From positions 16,264,001 through 16,328,000 of the forward strand of contig JAWQUS010000030.1 in the NCBI GenBank assembly GCA_036365455.1: a stretch of DNA of 64,000 nucleotides. Reading direction: 5' to 3'. Below, piece by piece: positions 53,301 to 63,757 of this stretch. How positions within the stretch are numbered: position 1 is the first letter of the stretch; each line of letters opens with the position of its first letter. The stretch is from Macrosoma leucophasiata. Its lineage: Eukaryota > Arthropoda > Insecta > Lepidoptera > Hedylidae. The position numbers were made by a program, and so were the translations under genes. Below the pieces are notes generated by a model. That model was not told the DNA's origin. It searched no databases and saw nothing but the letters and a program-made list of their open reading frames with translations.

Positions 53301-56300
53301 AGCGCATTGCGGATTAATGATTGCGGATTAATGTTTGTTTCATTTTCTATGCGGTAGCAAAACCTAAATAGGCGAAAAATATTACTTGATGATCGTTGTG
53401 GCTTCGTCGTTTGTACTTTTTAAAGATCGCATATTTTTTATGTGTATATTGCTATGATGACTTGAAAACTATCGGCTGCACGTTTAAAGTGCACTGTCAA
53501 CTGAAAAATCTCTACATACCCTTACTTTGGGTGTTGAAAGAGTCAAACCCATTCTTACGTAATATTTTACAAGTTGATATTTCATTTTAGAAATCGCGCG
53601 GTCAAGTGGATGTTTGTTGGCGCTCGTGTTTTATTTCTTTTCTTTATGTAATGTAAGTAGCAAGCAAGCATGCAGTTCACATTGATGTTAAGTGATGACT
53701 GCAGCCTATAGACACCCACACAAAGACCAAGGTCAAAATGCAGATGCGTTACCACTCCTGAGACTTAGGCCCGTATCGCTTAACCGATCTACACAAGCCG
53801 CAGGGCCACGCGCGCTACAAAATTCTGTTTACTCGCATCTATTTGTAAATTTTGTAACAATCTAAAACATGTATGTCAGACAGAGCACGTAAATTTTCGA
53901 AAAACAGCGTTAAATTATTTTTCTAAATCTCAAATGAATTCCCCAGATACGAAGATATCTGCCCATCCACCCACAACATGGACGTGCCGCACGTGAAGCG
54001 AGAGGACTACCAACTGACCGACATATCTGACGACGGCTACCTGACCCTGATGGCCGACAACGGCGACCTGCGCGAAGACCTGAAGATACCGGACGGCGAC
54101 CTCGGCACCCAACTGCGCTCTGACTTTGACAGCGGCAAAGAGTTGCTGGTGAGTGTATAAATATGCATCCGTCTCTCTAAGTCACGTTATGATGACAGAG
54201 ACAACATGAGTCTCAATGGTAGACTGGTACGCGTGTCTTTTTTTTATGTATGGAAGGTGGAAAACAGGCATGCAGCTCACATTGATGTTAAGTGATGACT
54301 GCAGCCTAAAATAGACATCTACATAAAAACCCGAGGTCAAAATACAGATGCGTTGCCACCCCTAAGATCTAAGGTGTCATGACTCTGTGATAGTTAATAT
54401 GGGACCATACATTACCATCTTACCGAAACACAATATTGCCGAACACTGCCATTTAGCGGCAGATAGGTTAGGTAATGCGGTTGTGCCTACGCCCTCGAGC
54501 TCGTACACTTGGAACTCTACCACCAGTAATTTACGTAAACATTGCCATATCTAAGGCCTAAGTTCTTTTACCTCTTTGAAAGTTAAATGTGGCCTTACAT
54601 TATCATCTAACGAGACTAATGATAAAAATAAACAGATATATTGCTTTTTTTGGAAAATACCTACCTCATTTTTTGTAATAATAATATAGTACCCATATAA
54701 AGACAATTAATTAATGAAAGAAGCTTATTAGGGCTTAATAAGTTATCATAACTTACTTATTCCTCGAGAATCGTCACAAGAGTTAGACACTTCCCAGCCG
54801 TCTAGTCTAGACGTGAGTCACAAATCAATCTACTACAGACAAGTGTAGTGCTAACAAATAATATATATTTGCGTTGAATACTAAGAAAACTGAGCTATTA
54901 CGTCACCGTTCTTTGTCATCACAGTATTACCATACGAATTTGTGTATGTGGCATTTACAATTGTAGTTTAATGTATTTGTATATTTACTAGTGATGATTG
55001 TGATCGTCAAAAGCTCCCAATGTTACATGCTTATTATCATAGAGCAACTTGGGCCACCGGCGGGCCGGAGGGGAGTAGTCATAGCGTTTATTACCGATGC
55101 ATAACAGTCTTGTCATTTTTTGCGCTACACACACACTACAAATATCGTCTATTACTACGAAACTCACACCTTGTCTTTAACAAAATACATAAACAATTTC
55201 ACGCACACATTTAAACATCTAGGCGACAGGCATAAGCCTACTTGGGCTTGTACTTTAACAGAGGGGAAAGCCTGCATTTGGCTACTCCCATCCGGTCCGC
55301 CGGTTGTTTTTTGATTTTTAACATGCAAACACCACCACCCACAAACGAACAATTCGCCGGTTACGTTTTGGGCCATGTAACAGGTGGCGAGCCTGTTGAC
55401 AACTCCGGGCACATTACCAAACTTCGAGTTACTGGGAAATTTCCATAAAATGGAAAAAAATATTGTGGCCTGCTACCACTAGGCTACCGAGGCAGTTTGA
55501 GATAATGATTACTGTTACTAATTGTATAATACGTTATTTATAAATAATTGTTATTATTAACATTACATCATGTCATCGATATGTTTTGAAGTGGAAACTT
55601 GTCTCGGAAGATGACTGTATATCTACCGTATCAACGTCACTGTGACTTTCGTTCGGGTTTTGATAACGCTATTTATGGATAACGTGTATGTTGTACGTAG
55701 GAAAATTTCTTTGATTTTCGTTGGTGAAATTTCAACCGACGCCGCATTGTACGTAACTTCACGCCTGTAATCCCCGAAGGGGTAGGCAGAGGTAAATGCA
55801 TGCATTCAAGCATACATGCAAGCATCCACGATTCGCTGGTTACGTTTTTGGCCCATGTAACATCTCCGGGCACATTACCAAACTTCGAGGTACTAAGAAA
55901 AAACCAGAAAAATGGAATGTAGATGGAAAAATCCCAATAAAACCAGAGATGACCCCCTACCAGGGAATCGAACCCAGGACCTCAGCGTAGTAGTAGTGGC
56001 CTGCTACCACTAGGCTACTGAGGCAGTACTAGGCCGCCGCATTGTCTGCCGCTAAATAATCTTAGCTCTATCACATCCCGGCTACTGCTAACCCTGATTT
56101 TTAGGGTTCCGTAGTAAACAACACTGCGCGTGGCCCGACATGCACTTGACCGGTTTTTTTATTAATCAGCATTCAGATTTCAACACTATCTGCCGCCAAA
56201 TGGTAGTGTTTAGCACTATCGTGTTCAGGTTAGATGGTAACGACCACAAAGACATGACAACTAAGGTTTCAGAGGCGGCATGGCAGCGCATTGCATTTTT

Positions 56301-59300
56301 AACTCGGAAGTTTTTATTTGGAAATATTCATCAGTGCAGGCATCACTTGAACATTCATAAGAACAGCATGCTCGTTTGCCATTTTGGTTACGATAAACAA
56401 AAAAAAGCTCCGGACGAATTGGGGAACTCCTCCTTTTTCGAAGTCGGTTAAAAAGGTAAAGATTATGACGAACAGATTTTTAATTTAATTCTATGAAGGA
56501 TTTGAAAAATTTGATGATTCACGTATCGGTTAAATATTATTATTAAATTGGTATTTATTAATACCTATTGGATTATTATTATAAGTCATTCTCTCTAGGT
56601 AGCTTATAACCCGACAATGCAAAAGTGTCCTTGTAGACCAATTTGAAATAAATGATTTGAATTTTGAATTTTTGAATTTTGAAAAGAAACCTACTTGTTT
56701 TGAAGCCCATTGAAGATAGAGTGTAGTTGATAGTTTTTTCACACTGAGAAGCAATCTATGCTTGTCTTTTAGATTCATAGACTAAACAACGCGAACTAGA
56801 CCAAACATTTCAAAAATACAGTTTCATAGTATTTTTTGCTATCCGTAAATGTGTCAATATATTTTTTCTGCCAAACGGTGTCATTGGTTTGGTGACGGTG
56901 GGATATTTTGGTAACATTTCGACATCGAGTATAGAGTCTCTGACGCGTTATTATAGCGCGTTGGTGCTAAATCCACTCGAAGAGTAAACTTCTCCGCCTT
57001 AAACCTGGGCTAGTGTTCATCATTAGCTGTATGGATAATTAGGTCTCGAGAACAATACGCTTTCCTATTAAAAAAATCTAAAATTCTAAATTTTTTACTG
57101 GTGGTAGAGCTCCAGTTACGGAGCTCGCGGGCGTAGGCACCACCGCATTACCTAATATACTTGCCGCTAAATGGTAGTGTTCAGCACTCGTGTTCCGGTC
57201 AGGTGGTAATGTACGGCCTTGTAATTTCCGGCACTGAGACATAACACCTTAGACATCAGGAGTGGCAACGCATCTGCATTTTGACCTCTGCTCAAAATGC
57301 AGATGCGTTGCTATGCTCTGGTCTGGTCTGCAGACATCACTTAACATCAATGTGAACTGCACGCTTGTTTGCCACTTTTATTACACAAAAAAAAATCACT
57401 TGGAAATGATAGAATTTTGCTTTTGATAAGTCAAATTACAAAATATAAAATTAAAGCGAATAACAACTGATACGTTGATTAATATGTCAAAGTAAACAAA
57501 AATAAAATAAATAATGATCGAAAAATACTAAATAATAAAAATTGGTATCAACAGAATGTTCTATACTCTCTTTTATAAACGGCAGATTATCTAAAGGGAT
57601 ATCTCTAAAGGGCAACCACAATAACAGTCCGCAGGCAGATATTAGCCTGTCAGTTAATCGTAGGGGATCACAGACTCACAGTTCTTTGTACGATTTTGTC
57701 AGTCTGTGATCTCCTACGATTAACTGACAGGCTAATATCTGCCGGCGGACTCAAACCCATACATTTCTGACAGTTCTAAAGCATACTTTGCTCAAAGTAA
57801 AGTCGTTGTATCTCGCCCTTAATGTGTGGGGCCAAGACCGTTAAGGACTAGGGTTGTTTAAGTATTGAAAAAGTTGTAGAAAGGTGTAGTTATCGGTGTA
57901 CGGAGTCCTCAGATCTCTCTTCATGATCTATGAAAAAATATGAATTAAACTGGCGTATATAGAAGTGTTGATACTGTAAATAAAATACATGAAAGTCAGT
58001 TGCACGACAATATAACTGTTTTATGTTACGAAGGTGGCAAACAAGCATCCAGTTCACATAGATGTTAAGTGATTTTTGACTGTTGGAAGAGCTCCAGTGA
58101 CGGAGCTCGCGGGCGTAGGCACCACCGCACTACCTACTATACTTGCCGCTAAATTTCATTAAACAAGTTAATCAATTATCTAAACAATGAACAGTCCCGG
58201 TGAATCCAGGGTCACTTATAAATAGAGCCGAACACGTCTAAGATTATAAATAGGTTGCACACGTGGCACCTATTAATAGCCATCAAAATAATGCAGGTGT
58301 ATTTGAAAGTGTTCGCAAATCACTTGTTTCGTTTTTAAGTTTTACAACTTTTGAATAAATATTTCGAATGAATGACAGTTCCCTCCGATCCAAATGATGT
58401 ATTTAATTCCTCCGATATTGACTGAAAAGTTTTTTTAATCTAATTTTTGTGTTTCCTGATTTCCTGTTTCCTCCATATGAGTTAAAAAAAAATACAAAAA
58501 CAAACCCAAAATATTCAAATATATTTTTTTATTGTATTTTTTTTTTTAATTTGTAATTTTCAAGCAATTTCTTCAAGTTTCATTCAGTATTATCATTCAA
58601 TGAGTGCCATTATTTTAACTATACAGGTATCCACATTATTACTTGTATTACAGATTGTAGAGTTTAATATAATAGTTTTAATTGTTTTATTTATTTACGC
58701 AATAACACAAAAAATAGTTTTAATAAAAATGGTTGTTCGACTTTTTGACCCCGCCCGAACTCAAATTTTTCTTTAAAATTATAGTTTTAATTTAGCATTA
58801 TTACTTTTATTGTGAAAATAATGAATGATTGTATATATCTTGAGTATCTTGACATTATCAGTCGCGTACCTACCATAGTTGTATGATAAGAATGATGAAT
58901 CCTCTCTAAGATAAATACTTACATTATGAGTAAGTTCAGGTAAAATGGATAATCCCTTGCTATTTAAGCCTTGATAATAAGATAATGATAAACGAACCCA
59001 CATATTGACCTAATTATAAAAAAAATATATAGTTAAATAGTATCCAACAAGAAATATTTCACATTAGCGGCCCGTCCCGGCTTCGCGCCGCTGTAATGTT
59101 ACCCACCCTCTCCTATTGATCTTAGCGTGATGTTATATAGCCTAAAGCCTTCCTCGATAAATGAACTATCTAACGCTGAAAGAATTTTTAAAATGGTACC
59201 TGTAGTTCCTGAGCTTAGCGCGTTCAAACAAACAAACTCTTCAGCTTTATAATATTAGTATAGATTTATCTTAGGAAGGAGACTGTAACTTATTTCGGGT

Positions 59301-59874
59301 CTGTAGAGCGTTATCTCTTTCGCACCTTATCTATGTGACGTTGGGTGGTGTTTGTCACCACATTGATCAAGTTTTGACCAATACCGGACTAACAGTGCTT
59401 ACGTAGGTAGTGTGCAGCAGAGATAACATACATACAAAGTCGAAACTACTCGATTCTCTTTCGTAGGCTTAATATTCATTATTTCTAAGTACTGTATGGT
59501 CGCTAATAGGTTAGGATCTCATTGCAGAATAATTTCGTTTATCCAGATATGCTGCAAACCTAATTTTTACGGATATTAATAATCTAGAGAGTATATATCC
59601 ACTAGATTGGCCAGAATTTTTTTACTTGTTTTTTTTTTGTCAATAAAATATCGTCCACTTCACGGCAATATGTATAAAGATTCTGAAAAATCACGGTTAC
59701 CGTTGTGCACTTGGCCGCCCCGATAACTTTTTCGTCCATAACGTACATGTATTATTTACATATCAAATTACACTTAAATAACATTGTTTTCTCTCATTCC
59801 AGTGCACCGTGCTCAAGTCCTGCGGCGAGGAGTGTGTAATCGCAGTAAAGGCAAACACGGCTCTCGACAAATAA
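50172..59874 (+). CDS. eIF5A: Eukaryotic translation initiation factor 5A, three coding exons
   Basis: The joined exons 50172-50380, 53947-54148 and 59803-59874 give 160 codons plus TAA with no frame break. eIF5A binds the ribosome E site and relieves stalling during elongation (notably at polyproline) and helps termination; it acts in the cytoplasm. The N-terminal SH3-like barrel (about residues 17-84) carries the loop [13 protein letters not shown]52, the lysine in TGKHG, aligns with human K50, the residue made into hypusine by deoxyhypusine synthase and hydroxylase. The C-terminal OB fold follows from about residue 85. The length matches the animal family (human 154, insects about 159-160). 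The start ATG is the first of the leader exon and gives the canonical acidic N-terminus before the [13 protein letters not shown] block. Exon 1/2 splits lysine codon 70 (AA|A); exon 2/3 is phase 0. Identification is very secure. It is the only intact host gene seen here. Confidence 0.97.
50553..50716 (+). mobile_element. tRNA-derived SINE, family B, reference copy
   Basis: GGCAGGACTTCAGTAGCTCA (A box), GCGAGTTCGAGTCTCGCC (B box and T arm), then TGAAGTCAAATTTTTCTTTC and the tail CACAAGCATGTGTTAATGCG. Acceptor stem halves ACTTCAG/CTGAAGT pair. It lies in eIF5A intron 50381-53946 in the sense direction and is nearly identical to the foldback arms at 26 kb. Confidence 0.8.
50720..52380. other. 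eIF5A intronic DNA, no other feature
   Basis: A (GACA)n-type stretch at 51660-51680 and a 126-codon antisense frame (51620-52000) without a recognisable domain are present. Confidence 0.4.
52384..52511. repeat. 130-bp repeat, second copy
   Basis: About 85 percent identical to 49306-49437. Both lie within the eIF5A locus. Confidence 0.75.
52721..53032 (-). pseudogene. Probable LINE ORF1 C-terminal fragment
   Basis: A frame of about 100 codons on the minus strand reads [20 protein letters not shown] and [16 protein letters not shown] before a stop at 52721. The pattern S(F/Y)xSFxVxVP ... F...FWPxGV is, by recollection, shared with the C-terminal domain of ORF1 proteins of CR1/L2-type insect LINEs. 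It lacks a start and is cut off at both sides. It is antisense to the host gene. Confidence 0.45.
53035..53636. other. eIF5A intronic DNA, nothing recognised
   Basis: Short frames only. Confidence 0.4.
53637..53816 (-). mobile_element. Metulj-like SINE 3' half fused to an element D head
   Basis: The SINE runs to CCACTCCTGAGACTTA (about 53767). From 53768, CGCTTAACCGATCTACACAA and CCACGCGCGCTAC match the 5' end of element D (29755-29809). It lies 130 bp before an eIF5A exon. Confidence 0.65.
53947..54148 (+). CDS. eIF5A: eIF5A coding exon 2 (residues 70-137)
   Basis: The acceptor is CCCCAG ending at 53946, and the donor GTGAGT starts at 54149. The exon opens with the family signature [14 protein letters not shown] at the barrel/OB-fold boundary and continues through most of the C-terminal OB fold, ending in GKELL. 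Its 202 bases restore the frame to phase 0. The 3.6-kb intron before it holds a tRNA-SINE, a LINE ORF fragment and a truncated SINE. Confidence 0.96.
54236..54525 (-). mobile_element. Metulj-like SINE in eIF5A intron
   Basis: Complete but diverged. It starts within 90 bp of the 54149 donor. A second trace (54541-54612) follows. Confidence 0.75.
54615..55317. other. eIF5A intronic DNA with a repeat shared with 4.9 kb
   Basis: 55046-55125 (CCGGAGGGGAGTAGTCATAG, TTTATTACCGATGCATAACA) matches 4901-4968. Confidence 0.6.
55318..55497 (-). mobile_element. tRNA-derived SINE, family A, internally deleted
   Basis: The B-box segment is missing. Head and body remain. Confidence 0.7.
55753..56027 (-). 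mobile_element. tRNA-derived SINE, family A
   Basis: The tail hairpin CCCCGAAGGGG and head are intact, with small internal deletions. Confidence 0.8.
56098..56160 (+). repeat. Dispersed repeat reduced to its two ends
   Basis: GGGTTCCGTAGTAAACAA joins ACACTGCGCGTGGCCCGACA and CTTGACCGGTTTTTTT directly, a solo-ends form of the 6411 family. Confidence 0.65.
56184..56407 (+). mobile_element. Metulj-like SINE, 5'-truncated
   Basis: CTATCTGCCGCCAAATGGTA to GTTTGCCATTTTGG and A-rich tail. Confidence 0.7.
56410..57095. other. eIF5A intronic DNA, nothing recognised
   Basis: No supported feature. Confidence 0.35.
57098..57393 (+). mobile_element. Metulj-like SINE with an internal inverted rearrangement
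   Basis: After GCATCTGCATTTTGACCTCT the inverse block CAAAATGCAGATGCGTTG follows, giving a short palindrome (57273-57308). Both ends are intact. Confidence 0.8.
57627..57750. mobile_element. Hairpin MITE, 50-bp arms, 24-base loop
   Basis: The arms 57627-57676 and 57701-57750 match at 48 of 50 positions (AGATATTAGCCTGTCAGTTA against its complement). The right flank is the half of the 40426 family (57751-57822), so one hairpin element sits in another. Confidence 0.85.
57830..58020. other. eIF5A intronic DNA
   Basis: Nothing recognised. Confidence 0.35.
58022..58157. mobile_element. Two Metulj-like SINE fragments, tail to head
   Basis: 58022-58074 is a minus 3' end. 58079-58157 is a plus 5' end (GACTGTTGGAAGAGCTCCAG to CTTGCCGCTAAAT). 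The two meet within 5 bases, so a pair of inverted SINEs has probably collapsed by deletion. Confidence 0.65.
58160..59060. other. eIF5A intronic DNA, very AT-rich
   Basis: No supported feature. Confidence 0.35.
59067..59263 (-). mobile_element. Degenerate Helitron-like copy
   Basis: GCCCGTCCCGGCTTCGCGC at one end and CTTTATAATATTAGTATAGAT at the other recall the Helitron ends, but the CTAG end is lost. Confidence 0.45.
59268..59497. mobile_element. MITE family C, in eIF5A intron
   Basis: AGGAAGGAGACTGTAACTTA, AGAGCGTTATCTCTTTCGCA and the end AAGTACTGTA are recognisable. Confidence 0.65.
59803..59874 (+). CDS. eIF5A: eIF5A coding exon 3 (residues 138-160 and stop)
   Basis: A pyrimidine-rich tract and TTCCAG acceptor end at 59802. 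The exon encodes the last OB-fold strand, from [10 protein letters not shown] to the final lysine, and TAA at 59872-59874. The intron before it (54149-59802, 5.65 kb) is the largest of the gene and carries SINEs of both strands and a hairpin MITE. Confidence 0.95.
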   Translation, partial: CTVLKSCGEECVIAVKANTALDK

Positions 59875-60575
59875 ACCAACTCAGCATTTATAGGGATATA
59901 ACAAGCATATAATTTTTTTACAATCAAACAACTCTTACAAAAAAATGTAAAACCATATAATGTATAATTTAACTTAAAATATTGCGGTCGGGCGCGGGGC
60001 GTGCGCTCCCTGGTCGACGTTCGTACAATCTCGCGTGCACACGATAGACTTTTGACGCGTGAAAGACTGGACTACACCCCTAATGCCTAACTTCTCATCG
60101 CGTACATTCCAGCGTATAAAAGGATAGTTTCGCATGGGGACACGTCGATCGAATGTTGCTATTGTGTGCACCAACAGAATTCTCAGCACGCCATGTGCTA
60201 AACATTTAATTTATTCGTGCTAAACTTATTGTAAAGCGAGATCTCGTCCGAACGCGAGTGGGAGCGCAGTGCGCCGAGTCCGACAGCGCCAGAACTTCAC
60301 GTTTGTTTTGTTTTGTTTGTTCGTTCTCTTTTTCGCTTACGTCTACTTAACGTTACGTTGCGAGGCCGCCGAAAGATTGTTGATCGACATCGGTGTGAAA
60401 ATTCCGTGTGGTGGATATTGTTTTATAGTATAATCGATACGAAAAGGTGGACGCAAACTTGAAGTTATTACCATACTTTAATGCTAAATTAATACATATA
60501 ACAAAACCAACAAAAAAGAAAAAAAAACTAAAAAAAAATAGAAATAAAGGAGAAATTCTTGAATGTGGTGTGTGA
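59875..60575 (+). other. eIF5A: eIF5A 3' UTR
   Basis: This region follows the TAA directly. It contains a GC-richer stretch (60000-60300) and ends in a canonical polyadenylation arrangement. No repeat family seen elsewhere in the window interrupts it, in contrast to the introns. Confidence 0.7.
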
Positions 60576-60576
60576 T
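60543..60576 (+). terminator. Best poly(A) signal of eIF5A
   Basis: AATAAA at 60543-60548 is followed 12-25 bases later by the GU-rich tract AATGTGGTGTGTG. This is the standard animal signal plus downstream element, so cleavage is expected near 60560. Further AATAAA hexamers at 61182, 61328 and 61876 could serve longer transcripts. Confidence 0.7.
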
Positions 60577-62040
60577 TGATTAGTCCTTACGTCGCGAGCG
60601 ACGATCGTCTTCGGGGACGTCCCTTCATGTAACACTTGCCATCTGTTCAAATGTACTTGCTGCACTGTCCCAAAAATGGCCCCGACCATCACATAATGTT
60701 AAATCGATGACTAAGACTGACTGCTGTCGCTTAAGAACCTATTATTCAGCTAAGACTGAAGTAATGCATTTTTAGAAGAAATACCTAGGTGATCTTAGAG
60801 TAGTGTGCGCTACTGACCGTCGGCCTTTCCTTGCTCTCTTAAATATTTGAACATATGAAATATGTTACATCATGTGGCTTACTATTGCTTAAATTCATGT
60901 TTTATATATGAAGCCGCTGTAACAGCAAGTGTTGCGTTCGAGGGGCTCATTAGGTTCTATTCACTTGTGTGTCAGTGGACTTATCAATTTTATCAACATC
61001 AAATTGTCAAAGACGATATGATTATACGAAATTAATGTAAGAATGTAAGGTAAGGCCCTATAGAAAGAGATATTTTTTTATGCATTCAAAATTCTTACAT
61101 CGCAAGTTGTAGACTAAATTTAGACTGTTTATAGAAAACAGGCGTCAATTTTTTTTTCGTTTTTAAAAATGTTCTCTGATTAATAAATAATACTGTGTAC
61201 ATTATTTTCGAAATTGCATAATCGTTATTGTTGGTGAAGTTTTTATACTTAGCAGCTTGTAATCAGGTTTTTTATTTTAAAAAAAACTCGAAATCTAAGG
61301 TATTTGTAAGGACATCGGGAGGTGTACAATAAAATACTTTAGTCAAACAATTCTAATTTTTCTTTCTTAGGTGTAAACGACGCTCGTGACCCTATTTATA
61401 GTTTGTACATCTTGTGCGATACATAATAAGTTCTATGCATTAAATGTGAAGTACTCTACCATTCTAGACTTAATTGATTGGTGCACTTAAGTTCATAGGA
61501 ATTGATATTTCTCTTCCGCACATGGTCCAACATGGCGACAAAATACGAACATGGCTTTCACGTATTTTTATATGAAGATAAATACGCCGACTCCCAAAAG
61601 ACCATGTGATTAAGAGATACAATCTGATATTGTAAAGAGTATTTGCGTTTTTTATTTATGTAAATTATTTTAAACAGGGCAGGTCAGGTCTACTATCTGT
61701 GTGGGTATCTAGTGGTAAAGTCCTGTATATACGTAAGTTTTTGAATAGAATGACGAATGTTTAAATATAAATGAATCAGTAATCAATCCACTTTGCAATT
61801 TTCGACGTGTGAGTTGTCGTTATTAATCTTTGTCAATGTGCAAACACCGAATTAAATAGCGAAAGCCAATATATAAATAAATGTGAATGCAGTAATAAGT
61901 ATTTAGCAGTCGTCTAATTAAATCTGTACAAAACGAAGCATCGTGACTTGTGATTCCAGTTCACCTTTTATTATTTTCGTATTCAAGTTGCTTTATTTTT
62001 TTTTATCCCTTCTATCTTTAGATAGTTGAATTACAGACAA
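60577..62040. other. AT-rich DNA 3' of eIF5A, possible distal 3' UTR
   Basis: No gene or known repeat is seen. Three more AATAAA hexamers (61182, 61328, 61876) are present, so alternative long 3' ends are possible. Reading frames are short. Confidence 0.4.
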
Positions 62041-62067
62041 TACTGAGTCAACAAGAGCTTATAAGTG

Positions 62068-62240
62068 TTTTTATATTATTTCGCAATAACACATACTAGT
62101 GGAATATAAAAAAAAAAGAAATATGTGTCTTGGAATAGTAGAAATATGTGGCGAGACTCGAACTTGCAGCCACTAGGAATCTAGTCCAGCCGCTCTTCCA
62201 ACCGAGCTACCGAAGTCCTGCCCGATTTGTCAAATATCGT
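62068..62240 (-). mobile_element. tRNA-derived SINE, family B
   Basis: TCGGTAGCTCGGTTGGAAGA (minus strand A box region) and CAAGTTCGAGTCTCGCC are present. The tail is rearranged with an A11 run. Confidence 0.7.
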
Positions 62241-62279
62241 AAAGAAGGCGCTTTTACCTTTAATAATTGTTTTTATTTC

Positions 62280-62437
62280 AATCAATCAATCAATCAATCA
62301 ATATTTATTGCAAAATTCACAAATTCACAATAACACATGCAGGTGAAATTTTTTATGCCTCAATTAGTTGCATGGGCAGAACTTTAGCTCAGTTGGAAGA
62401 GCGGCTGGAATAGATTCTCAGTGGCCGCGAGTTCTTT
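62280..62437 (+). mobile_element. tRNA-SINE B fragment next to a (CAAT)n microsatellite
   Basis: The segment 62380-62437 carries TTTAGCTCAGTTGGAAGAGC to GGCCGCGAGTTC. The segment 62278-62303 is the tetranucleotide repeat. Confidence 0.6.
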
Positions 62438-62474
62438 TATAAAAAGATCCTTATCTTAGTGGAGCAGTGAGCAA

Positions 62475-62525
62475 TGAATGGAAGGAGCTATTCTCGGAGT
62501 TTCTCTGCGAGATCGAATCAGAAAT
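62475..62525 (+). mobile_element. RTE LINE trace
   Basis: TTTCTCTGCGAGATCGAATC matches the RTE at 11535-11565. Confidence 0.5.
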
Positions 62526-62659
62526 ATATCGCAAAATAGTAATGTTCAGCATTGCCGTGTTCTAATAAGTAAGTCAGTAAGTAACTCTTTATTGTACACA
62601 ACATAAATAACAGGAATAAATGGACACAACAAGAACACGGGGAGGTACGTTCGAAATGA

Positions 62660-63345
62660 CGTCATAGTACGGGACCTGCGTGTGGAATCCGTGAAAGAGT
62701 TCGTGGCACGTCTTGCACGCGGCATGTATGTCCGCGCCGAGAATGGGCCACACGAGCACCTCCATGGATTTGCCCCACTGCACAGTAGGCCTCCTGATGG
62801 GAGACCTCTCCCACGCGAAATCCTCACTGCTCCGGCAATAATCGGAGCACCCCGGGACGACGACTAGGTAGTTAGGTCCGACCCCGCGTTACGCGACCCG
62901 CAGCGCTAGTGAGTTTGACTCGATCTGACCTGCTGATAGTTAGGACTGATATCACCCAACCTGGGTTCGAGACCCGGGTGAAGGAGGTTCCCCCTGGGGC
63001 GCGGCCATAAGCCCAGCTGGAGCCAGGGCAGTGGTTGCGCCGTTTAACTGTGGGCGTCGTCATCTTGGTGGGGACGCCCGCCACCCTTTGTTGTTGCAGC
63101 TGAGTGCCGAAGAAGCCCGCTGCAACCACCGACAATAGAGAAGAGGTTGAGAGCGCAGCCGGACCTGGATGCCAACACCATGGTGACACGAGTCCACGGT
63201 GCCCACCTTCTCCATCACAGCCCTCAAGGGGGTGCCAAACGTCGCCCTGCAGCCACAGGGCAAAAGAAGCTGCAGCAAAGGGGCATGCCCCGGTGCTGCA
63301 TCCGCGTCGCGCGATAGGTGCGCGCGAAGACCAGTGATGAACAAG
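62660..63345 (+). pseudogene. LINE (jockey-like) C-terminus and GC-rich 3' UTR
   Basis: A frame to a stop at about 62867 reads VESVKEFVARLARGMYVRAE, then HSRPPDGRPLPREIL. I recall the (E/K)EFxxRLAxxxFxRA stretch as the usual C-terminal end of jockey-type LINE proteins. The following 480 bp (GC-rich, containing ACCTGGGTTCGAGACCCGGG) has no frame of its own in a supported family and probably is the LINE's 3' UTR. On the left, 62570-62630 is a (TAAG)n-headed repeat in the opposite sense. Confidence 0.5.
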
Positions 63346-63357
63346 AACACAGTACAA

Positions 63358-63497
63358 TTAGATGGCAATGGTCTGGTCCCGTAATTTCTATCGCAGAGAC
63401 AAAATGGTGATAAAAAGTTAGTTTTTGTATAAATGTCTATAAAATGCAGTACTTACCATCCATGTGAACTGTAGGCTTGCTAGCCACTTTCATATCA
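63358..63497 (+). mobile_element. Metulj-like SINE, 3' half, diverged
   Basis: GATGGCAATGGTCTGGTCCC to GCTTGCTAGCCACTTTCAT. The next copy starts at once. Confidence 0.65.
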
Positions 63498-63500
63498 TAA

Positions 63501-63757
63501 CTGGTGGTAGAGCTCGCGGGCGTGGGCACCACCGCATTACCTAACATACTTGCCGCTGAATGGTAGTGTTCAGCACTATCGTGTTCCGGTCAGGTGGTAA
63601 TGACCTTCGGCCCTGTAACTTTCGGCACAGAGGCATACTTTAGGCCTCAGAAGTGGTAACGCATCTGTATTTTGGCATCTGGTCTTTGGGTGGGTGTCTA
63701 TGTGAACTAATGTAAACTGCATGGTTGTTTGCCACTTTCATTAGGTACATAATAAAA
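63501..63757 (+). mobile_element. Metulj-like SINE
   Basis: CTGGTGGTAGAGCTCGCGGG (13-bp deletion in the 5' end) to CACTTTCATTAGGTACATAA. Confidence 0.8.

Noticed and set aside
53930..54112. Minus-strand frame opposite eIF5A exon 2
   Set aside because: It is a shadow of the conserved exon.
62872..63357. 161-codon minus-strand frame in GC-rich DNA
   Set aside because: GC-rich DNA gives long chance frames. The region reads as the 3' UTR of a + strand LINE, and overlapping frames exist on both strands.
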